Shown here: positions 46,539 to 55,983 of the stretch, piece after piece
Numbering within the stretch: position 1 is the stretch's first letter
Layout of the letters: each line of letters opens with the position of its first letter
Assembly: GCF_037113415.1 (NCBI RefSeq)
Contig: NZ_CP146608.1
Coordinates: 2,624,501-2,688,500, forward strand
Direction of reading: 5' to 3'
DNA length: 64,000 nt
DNA from: Devosia sp. XK-2
GTDB lineage: Bacteria > Pseudomonadota > Alphaproteobacteria > Rhizobiales > Devosiaceae
The notes under the pieces: generated by a model
The model's input: only the letters and a program-made list of their open reading frames with translations
Told to the model about the DNA's origin: nothing
Database searches by the model: none
Program-made: the position numbers and the translations under genes

Positions 46539-47330
46539 TCAAGGTGCGGGAAACCAGGTCCCGATCTGCCCGGTCGCCCAATAGACGGTGAGGCCAATCC
46601 ACTCCCGCATCGCGGTCGAAGTCGTCACGAGATTTTCGACCGGATCGGCGAGGTCTAGCCCGAACATTTCCGACCCCGTGCTTCGGAAGTCGGTGGGCCA
46701 GGGAACCACATCAATGCCTTGCATCCGGAATAATCCGACGGACCGGGGCATATGAAAAGCGGAGGTGACCAGAACGGTCTGGCCAGCGCCTTGCTCCAGA
46801 ATGTCCCGGGTAAAGGCAGCATTCTCGATCGTATTGCGCGAATGCGCCTCAAGGATCAGGCGGGTCTCGTCCACACCCTGTTCCACAAAAAAGCGCCGGG
46901 CGGTTTCGGCCTCGCTTTCCGCTTCTGGGCTAAGTGAGCCCCCCCCGCCAGAAAGCACGATCTTGGCGTTGGGGTAGCGACGCGCCAACCAGAGCGTCGT
47001 GGTCAACCGCTCGCCGGCGCTATTGAAAGCAACGGTCTGGCGAAAGGCGCTGACATGGGAATCGGTCGCGCCACCGAGCATGATAATGGCGCCAACGTTA
47101 TCGGGTGGCGTTGCCGGCACGGCAAACCGGTTCTCCAGCGGTCCGATAGCGACGTAGCCCAGGCTTGTATAGCCAATCAGCCCCGTCAGTGTCAGCGCCA
47201 GCACCAGGGCGGCAATGGCACTCCTGCGGCGGCGCAAGACCAGCAGCACCAGGCCGGCCAGAACAAGCAGAAACAGGATGCTGACCGGCTGCGCGACCAG
47301 CCAGAACAGTTTGGAAACAACAAAGAACAT
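46539..47330 (-). CDS. YdcF/ElyC-family (DUF218) membrane protein
   Basis: 263 aa. Two N-terminal membrane helices (LVLAGLVLLVL; ALVLALTLTGLIGYTSL) are followed by a DUF218 domain with GAIIMLGGATDSH, KIVLSGGGGSLSPEA, EAHSRNTIENAAF and LVTSAFHMPRSVGLFR. ElyC-type members affect peptidoglycan or surface-polymer synthesis. The ATG at 47330 was chosen; a GTG three codons earlier is also possible. Confidence 0.85.
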   Translation of the reverse strand: MFFVVSKLFWLVAQPVSILFLLVLAGLVLLVLRRRRSAIAALVLALTLTGLIGYTSLGYVAIGPLENRFAVPATPPDNVGAIIMLGGATDSHVSAFRQTVAFNSAGERLTTTLWLARRYPNAKIVLSGGGGSLSPEAESEAETARRFFVEQGVDETRLILEAHSRNTIENAAFTRDILEQGAGQTVLVTSAFHMPRSVGLFRMQGIDVVPWPTDFRSTGSEMFGLDLADPVENLVTTSTAMREWIGLTVYWATGQIGTWFPAP

Positions 47331-47473
47331 GCGGCCCACAACCTCGCGCGGATGCGGGTAAATCCCGCTTTTTCGCTTGCTATCTCACAAGCTTCTGGTT
47401 TTCTACCAGACGGTCAAGATTGCCAGCGAAATAATAAGGCAGTCGCCAGTCAGGAAGCGTCCGTTACGGACCA

Positions 47474-48280
47474 ATGGTGAGCATGAAGCAGGCAGCGCCC
47501 GCAAAAGCGGAGCCATCGCCGGTTGTAGAACTGCGCGACCTTCACAAGTCCTTTGGAGCCCTGGAAGTGCTCAAGGGCATTTCCTTTACCGCGCGCGAGG
47601 GGCAGGTCGTCTCACTCATCGGGTCGTCCGGATCAGGCAAGTCCACGCTGCTGCGCTGCATCAACATGCTCGAAATTCCCGATAGCGGCGACGTCCTGAT
47701 CGACGGCGAGATGATCAGCCTCAAGGGCAATGGCCAGGGCCGCAGCATTGGCGACGAGCACCAGATCCGCCGCATCCGCTCCGAATTAGGCATGGTGTTC
47801 CAGTCCTTCAATCTCTGGGCGCATATGACGGTGCTGGAAAACGTCATGGAAGCGCCACTGATCGTGCAGAAGCGCGCCCGGCCCGAGGTCGAGGCCGAGG
47901 CCCGCGCCATGCTGGAAAAGGTTGGGATCGGCGCCAAGGCCGATGCCTATCCCGCCCAATTGTCCGGTGGCCAGCAGCAGCGGGCCGCCATTGCCCGGGC
48001 GCTTTGCATCAATCCCCGCGTCATGCTGTTTGACGAACCCACCTCCGCACTCGACCCCGAACTGGAAGTCGAGGTGTTGCGCGTCATCAAGCTGTTGGCC
48101 GACGAAGGCCGCACCATGGTGTTGGTCACTCATGACATGGAATTTGCCCGCTCGGTTTCGGACCGCGTGATCTTCCTGCATCGGGGCCTCATTGAGGAGG
48201 AGGGGTCGCCCGAAGAGGTCTTCGGCGCCACCAAATCGGCCCGCCTGAAGCAATTTCTCAATGCCGCCAGCCATAGCTGA
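47474..48280 (+). CDS. Amino-acid-type ABC transporter ATPase
   Basis: 268 aa, HisP/GlnQ type. Walker [11 protein letters not shown]-loop [20 protein letters not shown], signature [10 protein letters not shown], Walker [15 protein letters not shown]-loop VTHDM. It energises uptake of an amino acid or opine-like compound with the next three genes. First gene of the operon, 144 bases after the divergent YdcF gene. The HisP-like start codon is probably the ATG at 47474, with MKQ three codons further in as an alternative. Confidence 0.9.
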   Translation: MVSMKQAAPAKAEPSPVVELRDLHKSFGALEVLKGISFTAREGQVVSLIGSSGSGKSTLLRCINMLEIPDSGDVLIDGEMISLKGNGQGRSIGDEHQIRRIRSELGMVFQSFNLWAHMTVLENVMEAPLIVQKRARPEVEAEARAMLEKVGIGAKADAYPAQLSGGQQQRAAIARALCINPRVMLFDEPTSALDPELEVEVLRVIKLLADEGRTMVLVTHDMEFARSVSDRVIFLHRGLIEEEGSPEEVFGATKSARLKQFLNAASHS

Positions 48281-48347
48281 CACGCATGGAAAACGACCCG
48301 GAAAACCGGGCGCCACCACTAGACGAACAATCATACGGAGAACGACC

Positions 48348-49100
48348 ATGAAGAAGATGATGTTGGCAGCCGCCGCTGTTCTGGCGCTGGGCACCCCTGC
48401 CTTGGCGCAGGACACTGTGCGCATTGCTACCGAAGGCGCTTACGCCCCCTGGAACTTCCTCAATGACGCGGGCGAACCAGCCGGCTTCGAGATCGATCTG
48501 GGCAATGCCATCTGCGAGACCGCCGGCCTCTCCTGCCAATGGGTCATCAATGACTGGGATTCCATCATCCCGAACCTGCTCGCGGGCAATTACGACCTGA
48601 TCATGGCCGGCATGTCGATCACTGAGGAGCGCCTCGAGACCATCGACTTCTCGGACAACTACTTCCCGCCCGACCCGTCCAAATTTGTCGCCACCGCTGG
48701 CGCCAACCTCGATTTTGCCATGCTCTCGGGCGCCCGCGTCGGCGTGCAGGGCGGCACCATCCAGGCGGCCTATGCCGAAGAAAATCTGGGCGGCGCTAAT
48801 ACCATTGTCGCGTTCTCCACTGCCGACCAGGCCATGGCCGACCTTGCCGCGGGCAATCTCGACACCATCCTGGCCGATGGCGCCTATCTCGAGCCAGTGG
48901 TTGACGCCTCCAATGGCGCCATCGAGTTTGTCGGCGAAGACGTCATGATCGGTTCGGGCGTGGGCGCTGGTATCCGCAAGGAAGACGGTGAACTCAAGGG
49001 CAAGATCGACGCCGCTTTGGCCACGCTCAAGGCAGACGGCACCGTCGACGCGCTGATCGCGCAGTGGTTCGACGGCAAGGGCCCCTACTTCGCCGAATAA
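48348..49100 (+). CDS. Periplasmic amino-acid-binding protein of an ABC transporter
   Basis: 250 aa. Signal peptide ending ALAQ (about residue 21). Family-3 binding-protein pattern: VRIATEGAYAPWNFLNDAGE, GFEIDLGNAI, WDSIIPNLLAGNYDLIMAGM, SITEERLETIDFSDNYF. The ligand is not certain: lysine/arginine/ornithine-type proteins are similar. CGGAGAA precedes the ATG. A stem-loop follows the gene. Confidence 0.9.
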   Translation: MKKMMLAAAAVLALGTPALAQDTVRIATEGAYAPWNFLNDAGEPAGFEIDLGNAICETAGLSCQWVINDWDSIIPNLLAGNYDLIMAGMSITEERLETIDFSDNYFPPDPSKFVATAGANLDFAMLSGARVGVQGGTIQAAYAEENLGGANTIVAFSTADQAMADLAAGNLDTILADGAYLEPVVDASNGAIEFVGEDVMIGSGVGAGIRKEDGELKGKIDAALATLKADGTVDALIAQWFDGKGPYFAE

Positions 49101-49116
49101 TTTCTGACCTATCCGG

Positions 49117-49141
49117 CCTCTCCCGGTTCCACCGGGGGAGG
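49117..49141 (+). promoter_or_regulatory. Stem-loop between binding-protein and permease genes
   Basis: CCTCTCCCGG (49117-49126) pairs with CCGGGGGAGG (49132-49141), one G-U pair, loop of five. Same position and likely role as the stem-loops after the other three solute-binding-protein genes in the window. Confidence 0.55.
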
Positions 49142-49161
49142 CGCAACCGCGGACTGGCGGC

Positions 49162-49974
49162 ATGATCGAAGACCTGACCTACTGGCTCAGCTACATCACT
49201 AATGGCAAGCACCTGACCTGGTATGCCAGCTTTCAGTTCACGGTCTATGCCGCCCTTCTCGGCGGCGCGTTGGCGGTGGTCTTCGGGCTGACCGGCGCAA
49301 CGCTCAAGAATTCGCGCTTCTTTGTACTGCGCCTGATCGGCTCGATCTATTCGTCCATCGTCCGCGGCGTGCCCGATGTGCTGTTCTTCCTGTTTTTCCC
49401 GCTCGCCTTCGAGCAGGGCGTGGAGTGGTTGGTCGCAACCCAGGTCTGTTCACCCGAAGCCATCGCGGCCCAGACCGCGCTGTGGCCGCCTTGCCGGGAT
49501 GCCAACTGGTTCCTGGGCACGACCGAATATCTGCTATTAGCCAGCGTCTCGCTCGGCCTCGTCTATGGCGCCTTTGCCACCAATGTCATTCACGGCGCCA
49601 TGCGCGCCGTACCGGCCGGACAGCTCGAGGCGGCGCGCGCCTATGGCATGAGCGCAAGCCAGGTGCTCTGGCGTGTCCACATCCGGCAGATGTGGGTCTA
49701 CGCCCTACCCGGCCTCTCCAATGTCTGGATGTTGATCATCAAGGCGACCTCGCTGCTCTCGCTGCTGCAGATCGCCGATATCGTGCTTTGGGCCGATCGT
49801 CTCGGAGCACCCAATTTCCTGCCCGCAGTCGGCCTGGTCCATGACGACTGGCGCTGGCGCTATTACCTGGTGCTTTTCGTTTTCTATATCCTGGTGACCT
49901 GGCTGTCCGAGCGCGCCTTCGAGGCCATCATGCGCCGCGCCGGGCGCGGCATTCTTTCCGAGGTACCGGCCTGA
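49162..49974 (+). CDS. Amino-acid-type ABC transporter permease 1
   Basis: 270 aa, HisQ/M-type with about five membrane helices and the loop GQLEAARAYGMSASQVLWRV. An insertion of about 40 residues (about 85-125, TQVCSPEAIAAQTALWPPCR) is longer than usual and has two cysteines that could form a periplasmic disulfide. It shares TGATG with the next gene. Confidence 0.88.
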   Translation: MIEDLTYWLSYITNGKHLTWYASFQFTVYAALLGGALAVVFGLTGATLKNSRFFVLRLIGSIYSSIVRGVPDVLFFLFFPLAFEQGVEWLVATQVCSPEAIAAQTALWPPCRDANWFLGTTEYLLLASVSLGLVYGAFATNVIHGAMRAVPAGQLEAARAYGMSASQVLWRVHIRQMWVYALPGLSNVWMLIIKATSLLSLLQIADIVLWADRLGAPNFLPAVGLVHDDWRWRYYLVLFVFYILVTWLSERAFEAIMRRAGRGILSEVPA

Positions 49975-50708
49975 TGCAGGGGTTCTTCAACGATCTGGCC
50001 ATCATGGCCCCGGCGGTGATGTTCAACATCTATTTCGCCGCGGCCTCGATCCCGCTCGGCTTCGTCTTCGCCGTCTTTCTGGCGCTGGGCAAGGCCTCGT
50101 CCAACCCGCTGATCAACCGGTTGTCGCGTGGCTATATCTACGCTTTCCGCGGCTCACCGCTCTTCATCCAGCTTTTTATGTTCTATTCTCTGGCGCTGTC
50201 GCTCAATATCAGCGTCTGGCGGCCTCTGGGTATTTCCGGCTTTGTCCTGCACCCGCTTTTCGTGGGGCCGCTCGTGCTGGTGCTCAACACCGCTGCCTAC
50301 ACGGCCGAGATCTTCTATGGGGCGCTGCGGGCCGTGCCGCGCGGCGCCGTGGAGGCCGCCAGGGCCTATGGCATGAGCCGCAGCCAGCAATTCCGTCGGG
50401 TGGTCTGGCCCAACCTCATCCGTCTCGCCTGGCCGGCCTATACCAATGAAGTCATTTTTCTCTTCCACTGCACGGCCCTCATCTATTTCGCCCTGCCCGT
50501 GATCGGGCCGCAGGCCGACCTGATGATCACCGCCAAGACCCTGTTCGAGCGCGATTATAATGCCTTCCTGCATTTTTCCGTGGCGGCACTCTATTTTCTC
50601 GCGGTCTCGCTGGTGGTTTTCTTCCTGTTCGGGCTGGTCTATCAGCGGCTGATGCGCCATCTGCCACCGCAGCCCGGCCTGCGCTACGTCCCTAAATGGT
50701 TCCGCTAA
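49974..50708 (+). CDS. Amino-acid-type ABC transporter permease 2
   Basis: 244 aa, HisQ/M-type with about five membrane helices and the loop GAVEAARAYGMSRSQQFRRV. The start overlaps the stop of permease 1 by one base (TGATG). It ends 4 bases before the deacylase gene. Confidence 0.89.
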   Translation: MQGFFNDLAIMAPAVMFNIYFAAASIPLGFVFAVFLALGKASSNPLINRLSRGYIYAFRGSPLFIQLFMFYSLALSLNISVWRPLGISGFVLHPLFVGPLVLVLNTAAYTAEIFYGALRAVPRGAVEAARAYGMSRSQQFRRVVWPNLIRLAWPAYTNEVIFLFHCTALIYFALPVIGPQADLMITAKTLFERDYNAFLHFSVAALYFLAVSLVVFFLFGLVYQRLMRHLPPQPGLRYVPKWFR

Positions 50709-50712
50709 GACA

Positions 50713-51852
50713 ATGACTTTCCAGCAGCATTCGAGCGTGCTCACCGGGGACGCTCCGGGCCAGACGACCACACTTTACTGGTACACCGCCGGGCCCGAAG
50801 ATGCCCCGACCAAAGTGCATCTGCAGGCCGCGCTTCACGCCGACGAACAGCCGGGCACCATGGCGCTGCATCACCTGCTGCCCATGCTGCGCGATGCCGA
50901 TGCCGCCGCAAAGCTCAACGCGCGCTTTGTCGTCTTTCCTTCGGTCAACCCGCTGGGCCTGGCGACCCGCCTATTGCGCCGCCATATCGGCCGCTATGAT
51001 CTTGAGACCGGCGTCAATTTCAATCGCCGCTGGCCTGATCTCTACCCGGCGATTGCCGGGGATATTGCGGGAAAGCTGACCGGCGATCCGGCCGAGAACC
51101 TGCGAACCATTCGCGGCGCCGTGGGGGCATGGATCGACCAGCAGCAACCGGCCACGGCGGCACAGCGGCTCCGCCTGCTGATCCTCAAATCCGCCCATGA
51201 CGCAGATATCATGCTCGACCTGCACTGCGACGATGAGAGCCTGAAACACATCTTCACCTCGCCCGACCTCATGCCCGGCCTGCAGGACCTGGCCGATCGC
51301 ATGCAGGCGGCCGCAACCCTGACCGCCGAAGACAGTGGCGGTGGCTCCTTCGACGAGGTGCTGCCCAATCTCTACCGCAAGGCCCAGCGCGCCAATCCAG
51401 ACCTTCCCATACCCATGGGCGCCGAAACCGCGACGCTGGAATATCGCGGCCAGGCGGACACTCACGACGCTATTGGCCGTGAAGATGCGCAAGGGCTGTT
51501 CGATTTCTTCGCCGGCCGCGACCTGATCGTTGCCACGCCCGAGCCAGCCACACCCGCCCCCGGCCCCACTCCTTTCGAGGCTACAGAAGTGCTGCGGGCC
51601 GACCGGCCGGGCCTATTGGCCTACCGCGTTGCCCTCGGCGACCGGGTCAAAAAGGGTGACATCGTGGTCGACATCATCGCCATGGATGGCCCGGATGCCT
51701 TCCTGGCCCGCACACCGCTGCACGCAGGAACAGATGGGTTCATCCTCTCCCGCGCCAGCGCCAAATATGTCGTGGCCGGGGCCTCTGTGGCCAAAATCGT
51801 GGGCACCGAAATCCTGCCCATGCGCGCCGGCGGCTATCTGCTTGAGGACTGA
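50713..51852 (+). CDS. AstE/AspA-like deacylase (M14 zinc carboxypeptidase fold)
   Basis: 379 aa. Zinc-site motifs: HADE (ALHADEQPG), and H in MLDLHCDDES, plus GVNFNRRW for substrate carboxylate binding and a later Glu in ATLEYRG. A C-terminal beta domain of the biotinyl-like type follows (residues about 300-379, RVALGDRVKKGDIVVDI). Such enzymes remove acyl groups from amino acids, e.g. N-succinylglutamate, aspartoacylase or N-acetyl-diaminobutyrate. Being 4 bases after the permease gene, it probably deacylates the imported compound. Confidence 0.85.
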   Translation: MTFQQHSSVLTGDAPGQTTTLYWYTAGPEDAPTKVHLQAALHADEQPGTMALHHLLPMLRDADAAAKLNARFVVFPSVNPLGLATRLLRRHIGRYDLETGVNFNRRWPDLYPAIAGDIAGKLTGDPAENLRTIRGAVGAWIDQQQPATAAQRLRLLILKSAHDADIMLDLHCDDESLKHIFTSPDLMPGLQDLADRMQAAATLTAEDSGGGSFDEVLPNLYRKAQRANPDLPIPMGAETATLEYRGQADTHDAIGREDAQGLFDFFAGRDLIVATPEPATPAPGPTPFEATEVLRADRPGLLAYRVALGDRVKKGDIVVDIIAMDGPDAFLARTPLHAGTDGFILSRASAKYVVAGASVAKIVGTEILPMRAGGYLLED

Positions 51853-51930
51853 CGTCCAGTTAGTCAGACCGCGGCGGGCCAGTTGAGGGGTTCAGCTTCG
51901 CGTTATTGCCGACAAGTATTCACCCCACGC

Positions 51931-53151
51931 TCAGCGCCCCGTCAATCCCCATTGCGCATGCTCAAGCGCAGTCATGACACCGCGCAGTTCGGCGAGCCCC
52001 TTCATACGGCCAATGGTGGGATAGCCCGGCTGGGAGCGTCGACCCAGGTCGTCAAGAATATCCTGGCCATGGTCCGGGCGCATGGGGATTTCCCAATCCC
52101 TGCGCCCCTCGGCCTTGCGGCGGCGCTCCTCGGTCAGAATAGCGGCGATTAGAGCCACCATATCGGTGTCGCCGCCTAGATGCTCCGCCTCATAGAACGA
52201 TCCGGCAATGTCTTGGCCATCGCGTTTCACATTGCGCAGGTGCAGGAAATGCACCTTGGGGCCGAAGCGCTCCATCATGCCGGGCAGGTCATTGTCCGGC
52301 CGCGCCCCCAGCGAACCGGAACACAGCGTCATGCCATTGGCGGGGCTGTCAACGGCGTCGAGAATGTACCTGTAGTCCGCCTCGGTCGACATGATACGCG
52401 GCAGGCCCAGAAGTGCGAATGGCGGGTCGTCAGGGTGGCAGCAGAGCCTGAGGCCGAGATCTTCGGCCACCGGCACCACCTCTTCGAGGAAATTGACGAA
52501 ATGCTCGCGCAACTGCTCGCGGCTGATCGCGCCATATTCGTCAAGATGGGCCTGCACGTCAGTCAGTGTCATGGATTCGGTCGAACCCGGCAGACCCATG
52601 GTGACATTGCGGGCCAGCTGCGTCTTGTCGTCCTCGCTCATGGCGACGAAACGCCGTGCCGCTTCATCGGCAATGGCATTGGTGAAATCGACCGCCGCCC
52701 CCGGGCGCTTGAGGATATGAATGTCGAACGCCGCGAAATCATTGATATCGAAGCGCATGCAGGAGCCGCCATTGGGCACCGTCCACCTGAGATCCGTGCG
52801 TGTCCAATCCAATACCGGCATGAAATTGTAGCAAATGGTCTCGATGCCGCTCTCTGCCAGATGCTTCATCGAAATCTTGTAATTGGCGATATGCTCGCGC
52901 CAGTCGCCCTTCTGCTTCTTGATATCCTCGCTGACCGGCAGGCTTTCCACCACATCCCAGGTCAGGCCCGACGCCGACCCGTCCTTGCGGGTGGCAATCT
53001 CGCTGTGACGCTTGGCGATTTCCTCTTGGGTCCAGACCACACCATTGGGCACATGGTGCAGCGCACTCACGACGCCCGCGGCGCCGGCCTGGGTAATATC
53101 GTCTATGCTGGTGAGGTCCTTGGGGCCGAACCACCGCCACGTCTGTCGCAA
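51931..53151 (-). CDS. uxuA: Mannonate dehydratase
   Basis: 406 aa, full length. It converts D-mannonate to 2-keto-3-deoxygluconate in glucuronate breakdown. Typical sequence MRQTWRWFGPKDLTSI, with metal-site residues in LRLCCHPDDPP, TLCSGSLGARPDND, HFLHLRNVKR and MRPDHGQD. The start is a TTG (53149-53151) with AGGAG 7 bases upstream. Just ahead lies CTTGTATGGAAG (53166-53177), a word also found in the TRAP operon promoter region. It stands apart from the other uronate genes, separated by three unrelated genes. Confidence 0.92.
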   Translation of the reverse strand: MRQTWRWFGPKDLTSIDDITQAGAAGVVSALHHVPNGVVWTQEEIAKRHSEIATRKDGSASGLTWDVVESLPVSEDIKKQKGDWREHIANYKISMKHLAESGIETICYNFMPVLDWTRTDLRWTVPNGGSCMRFDINDFAAFDIHILKRPGAAVDFTNAIADEAARRFVAMSEDDKTQLARNVTMGLPGSTESMTLTDVQAHLDEYGAISREQLREHFVNFLEEVVPVAEDLGLRLCCHPDDPPFALLGLPRIMSTEADYRYILDAVDSPANGMTLCSGSLGARPDNDLPGMMERFGPKVHFLHLRNVKRDGQDIAGSFYEAEHLGGDTDMVALIAAILTEERRRKAEGRRDWEIPMRPDHGQDILDDLGRRSQPGYPTIGRMKGLAELRGVMTALEHAQWGLTGR

Positions 53152-53165
53152 GTCAAAACTCCTCT

Positions 53166-53177
53166 CTTGTATGGAAG
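53166..53177. promoter_or_regulatory. Candidate uronate-regulator site at uxuA
   Basis: CTTGTATGGAAG, identical to 60567-60578 in the TRAP operon promoter region. Probably a half-site or site for the GntR-type regulator encoded at 56823-57563. Confidence 0.5.
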
Positions 53178-53210
53178 TTCAATGCCACATCTGGACCTGC
53201 TTCGGAAGCC

Positions 53211-53558
53211 TCAATCATTGGCCAGCGCGATGAGCGTATCGACGTGGCATGGGGTGCCCGCCCGGCACCAGCAAGCCAGGTTTTTGCCGCCCAGCGCGTG
53301 TCGAATATCGGCGTGTGACGGACGCGGGCGATCCGCGTCGATTTCACCCGCCATCCAACGCGCATGGCGCGCCACGGCCTCGGCCTGCGCCGCATCCTTG
53401 CCAAGGCCGGTCTCCGCCATCACGGCGGCAATGGTGAAGGGATTGCCCCAGGGCCCCGGCCGCGCGACAGATTGGGCCGGTAATCCGTTGAGCGCCTGGG
53501 AGGTCGCCTGCAGGTCAAAACCCGCCCGCCGCGAAAGCACAATTCGAGCTGGTCTCAT
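53211..53558 (-). CDS. DUF4326 family protein
   Basis: 115 aa. Recognisable by GPWGNPFTI and by the ending GGKNLACWCRAGTPCHVDTL, which holds three cysteines and a histidine (CWC...CH), possibly a metal site. Function unknown; members are common in phages and bacteria. Its start overlaps the stop of the upstream TRIC-type gene by four bases. Confidence 0.85.
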   Translation of the reverse strand: MRPARIVLSRRAGFDLQATSQALNGLPAQSVARPGPWGNPFTIAAVMAETGLGKDAAQAEAVARHARWMAGEIDADRPRPSHADIRHALGGKNLACWCRAGTPCHVDTLIALAND

Positions 53559-54172
53559 TTGCGCATATTCCTATCATAGACGAATTTGGGCATTTCCCAC
53601 TTTAGCACCAAAGCCAGAACGCGCAGCGTAAAGCCGCTGGCAATGCCGACCAGCACCATCAGGTCGCCCGGCATCTCGTTGACAAGGCCCAGATAATAGA
53701 TCGTCCCGGTCACCAGCGAGACCGTCGCATAAAGCTCGCCCTGAAAGATCAGTGGGATATCGTTGCACAACACATCGCGCAACACGCCGCCGGCCGTCCC
53801 CGTGACCATGCCGGCGACAATAACGATGATGGGATGCACACCCGCTTCAATGCCGATATTGCAGCCAATAACGGTAAAGACCACCAGGCCCAGCGCATCG
53901 AGCAGCAGAAACGGCCATTTCAGCCGATCCACCAGCCGCGCCAGCGGAATTGTCAGCAGCGCCGCCCCGCAAACCAGCAACAGAACATAGGGGTTTTTCA
54001 CCCAGATCAGCGGGTAGTGATCGAGCAAAATGTCACGCAGGGTGCCCCCACCCAATGCGGTCACACACGCGATCAGACATACCCCGAACCAATCCATATT
54101 GCGCCGTCCCGCTGCCAGGGCCGCCGTCATGGCCTCCACTGTTATGGCGATGTAAAAGGCGATGAGCAGCAT
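53555..54172 (-). CDS. TRIC-type cation channel family protein (UPF0126/YicG)
   Basis: 205 aa with seven hydrophobic helices in two related halves, each with the GGG-type motif (ALGGGTLRDILLDHYPLIW and GTAGGVLRDVLCNDIPLIF), the family hallmark. Thought to be a trimeric potassium-type channel or transporter. It is translationally coupled with the DUF4326 gene that follows. Confidence 0.88.
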   Translation of the reverse strand: MLLIAFYIAITVEAMTAALAAGRRNMDWFGVCLIACVTALGGGTLRDILLDHYPLIWVKNPYVLLLVCGAALLTIPLARLVDRLKWPFLLLDALGLVVFTVIGCNIGIEAGVHPIIVIVAGMVTGTAGGVLRDVLCNDIPLIFQGELYATVSLVTGTIYYLGLVNEMPGDLMVLVGIASGFTLRVLALVLKWEMPKFVYDRNMRK

Positions 54173-54263
54173 GGCGCATTTTCTCCGATGCGTCGAAACC
54201 GGGTTGCCCGGACGAGCTTAGCCCATCAGGATTGACCCGTCGCCTCTACCCCAGGCAAGCCCC

Positions 54264-54884
54264 ATGCGCCAACCTCGCACTGTCCAAGCCCTTGAAGCAT
54301 TCGGCCGCGTCCGCTTGAGCGACAGCTTCTTCATGCGCGATTTTCTCTATTCCGAGATTGCCGCCATCAATGGCTTTCCCAACCTGCCGGACGACCCCGA
54401 TCTAGCCATTATGGCGGGACGGCGCCTGTGCGAGGACCTGCTCGAGCCGCTTCAAGCACGTTTCGGGCGTCTTTCGGTCCGCTCAGCCTATCGCTCACCC
54501 CAGGTCAATGGCTTCGGCAACGCCCATAAGCTCAACTGCTCGACCAATGAGAAGAATTTTGCCGGCCATATCTGGGATCGGCGCGATGAACAGGGACGCA
54601 TGGGCGCCACCGCCTGCATCGTCGTCAACCGCTTCATTCCCTATTACGAGCGAACCGGCGATTGGGAGGCCATGGCCTGGTGGGTACATGATCACCTGCC
54701 CTATTCCGACATGGAGTTTTTTCCCAAATTCGCGGCCTTCAACCTGCAATGGCGCCAAGACCCGGCGCGCTCGATTTATAGCTTTATCCCACCCTGCCGC
54801 GGTCGCCTGACCAAGCCGGGCATGGCCAATTGGGCGGGACGGCACGAGGGAGCCTATGCATCGATGCTGGATGAGATCGGCTAG
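54264..54884 (+). CDS. Peptidase M15-like protein, unknown function
   Basis: 206 aa. FSVRSAYRSPQVN-like stretch (LSVRSAYRSPQVNGFG), AGHIWDRRD and WWVHDHLPYSDMEFFPK resemble the fold and metal-site order of M15 D-Ala-D-Ala peptidases, but the fit is partial. No signal peptide is apparent. It could be a cytoplasmic hydrolase related to the M15 family. Convergent with kdgF, overlapping by four bases. Confidence 0.65.
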   Translation: MRQPRTVQALEAFGRVRLSDSFFMRDFLYSEIAAINGFPNLPDDPDLAIMAGRRLCEDLLEPLQARFGRLSVRSAYRSPQVNGFGNAHKLNCSTNEKNFAGHIWDRRDEQGRMGATACIVVNRFIPYYERTGDWEAMAWWVHDHLPYSDMEFFPKFAAFNLQWRQDPARSIYSFIPPCRGRLTKPGMANWAGRHEGAYASMLDEIG

Positions 54885-55216
54885 ATGAAATCCTGCCGCA
54901 TGGGCGTAAACACATCCACCAGGCGGCCCTTCTCCAGCGCCACGACACCATGAACCAGGCCCGATGGCACAATGAAGCTACCGCCCTGTCCGACCACTTC
55001 GGTCTTGCCGTCGATCGTGACCTCGAAGCTGCCCTCGATAACATAGCTGACCTGGATGTGCGGGTGGCTATGCGGCGCACCGACAGCGCCCTTCTCAAAG
55101 CCGAATTCGACCTGCATCAGCTCCGGAGTATGGATCAGCACCCGTCTTGTATTGCCGGGGGCCAGTTCGGTCCACCCGGTGGCATCGGGCTGCGCAAAAA
55201 ACATCTGTTCAGTCAT
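54881..55216 (-). CDS. kdgF: KdgF-like cupin, unsaturated uronate to 4-deoxy-5-hexosulose-uronate
   Basis: 111 aa, one cupin domain with metal-site residues in PHSHPHIQVSYVIEGSFEV and a second motif GSFIVPSGLVHGVVAL. KdgF makes the ring-opening of 4,5-unsaturated galacturonate from pectin (or mannuronate from alginate) fast in the cytoplasm. It ends a tightly packed operon after kduD (5-base gap). Confidence 0.87.
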   Translation of the reverse strand: MTEQMFFAQPDATGWTELAPGNTRRVLIHTPELMQVEFGFEKGAVGAPHSHPHIQVSYVIEGSFEVTIDGKTEVVGQGGSFIVPSGLVHGVVALEKGRLVDVFTPMRQDFI

Positions 55217-55221
55217 TTTGA

Positions 55222-55983
55222 TTACCTCGCCAGCCAGCCGCCATCGACCGGAATGACGGCGCCATGCATGTAGTTGGAAGCCGGGGCGAGCAGGAACACC
55301 GCCGCATCACCAATATCGGAAGGCACGCCCCAGCGGCCCGCCGGAATGCGCCCCAAAATGGACGCCGACCGGTTCGGATCGTTACGCAGGGCCTCTGTAT
55401 TATTGGTTTCGATATAGCCTGGTGCCACCGCATTCACATTGATGCCCCTGGCGGCCCATTCATTGGCGAGCAAGCGGGTAATGCCCAGCACCCCACTTTT
55501 TGACGCCGTATAGCTGGCGACGCGAATGCCGCCCTGAAAACTCAGCATGGAGGCAACGTTGACGATCCGGGCATTGCGTTCCGCCCCAATGGCCTTCCGC
55601 CCCAGGGACTGGCTAAGGAAAAACATCGTCTTGAGGTTGATATCCATCACCGAGTCCCAATCGTCCTCGGTAAAGTCCAGCGCATCCACCCGCTTGATAA
55701 TGCCGGCATTGTTGACCAGCCCGTCGATTGGGCCGTGCTTGTCCCAGACCGCGTCGAACATGACCTGCGCATCGCGGGTCGAGCCGAGATCGGCCTGCAC
55801 GGCGATCAGCTCGGCGCCAATAGTGGCCATTTGAGCGACGGTCTCATCCATGGGCGAGCGGCCCACTCCGATGACCTTGCCGCCGGCCCGACCGATGCTG
55901 AGGGCAATGCCCTGACCGATGCCGGTATTGGCGCCGGTGACCATCACGGTCTTGCCCGCAAGGGAAAAAGCGCTGAGATCCAT
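55222..55983 (-). CDS. kduD: 2-deoxy-D-gluconate 3-dehydrogenase / KduD, SDR family
   Basis: 253 aa. NAD-binding motif VTGANTGIGQGIA, NNAG, and catalytic S, Y and K (VASMLSF; SYTASKSGV). It reduces the product of KduI to 2-keto-3-deoxygluconate. The start overlaps the stop of kduI by one base. Confidence 0.92.
   Translation of the reverse strand: MDLSAFSLAGKTVMVTGANTGIGQGIALSIGRAGGKVIGVGRSPMDETVAQMATIGAELIAVQADLGSTRDAQVMFDAVWDKHGPIDGLVNNAGIIKRVDALDFTEDDWDSVMDINLKTMFFLSQSLGRKAIGAERNARIVNVASMLSFQGGIRVASYTASKSGVLGITRLLANEWAARGINVNAVAPGYIETNNTEALRNDPNRSASILGRIPAGRWGVPSDIGDAAVFLLAPASNYMHGAVIPVDGGWLAR

Noticed and set aside
47354..47373. Small hairpin with T-run ahead of the amino-acid ABC operon
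   Set aside because: Only five stem pairs, no upstream gene in that orientation and no leader peptide seen, so no attenuator or riboswitch is claimed.
52180..53631. Open frame of 483 codons opposite uxuA
   Set aside because: Antisense shadow of a clearly functional mannonate dehydratase gene.
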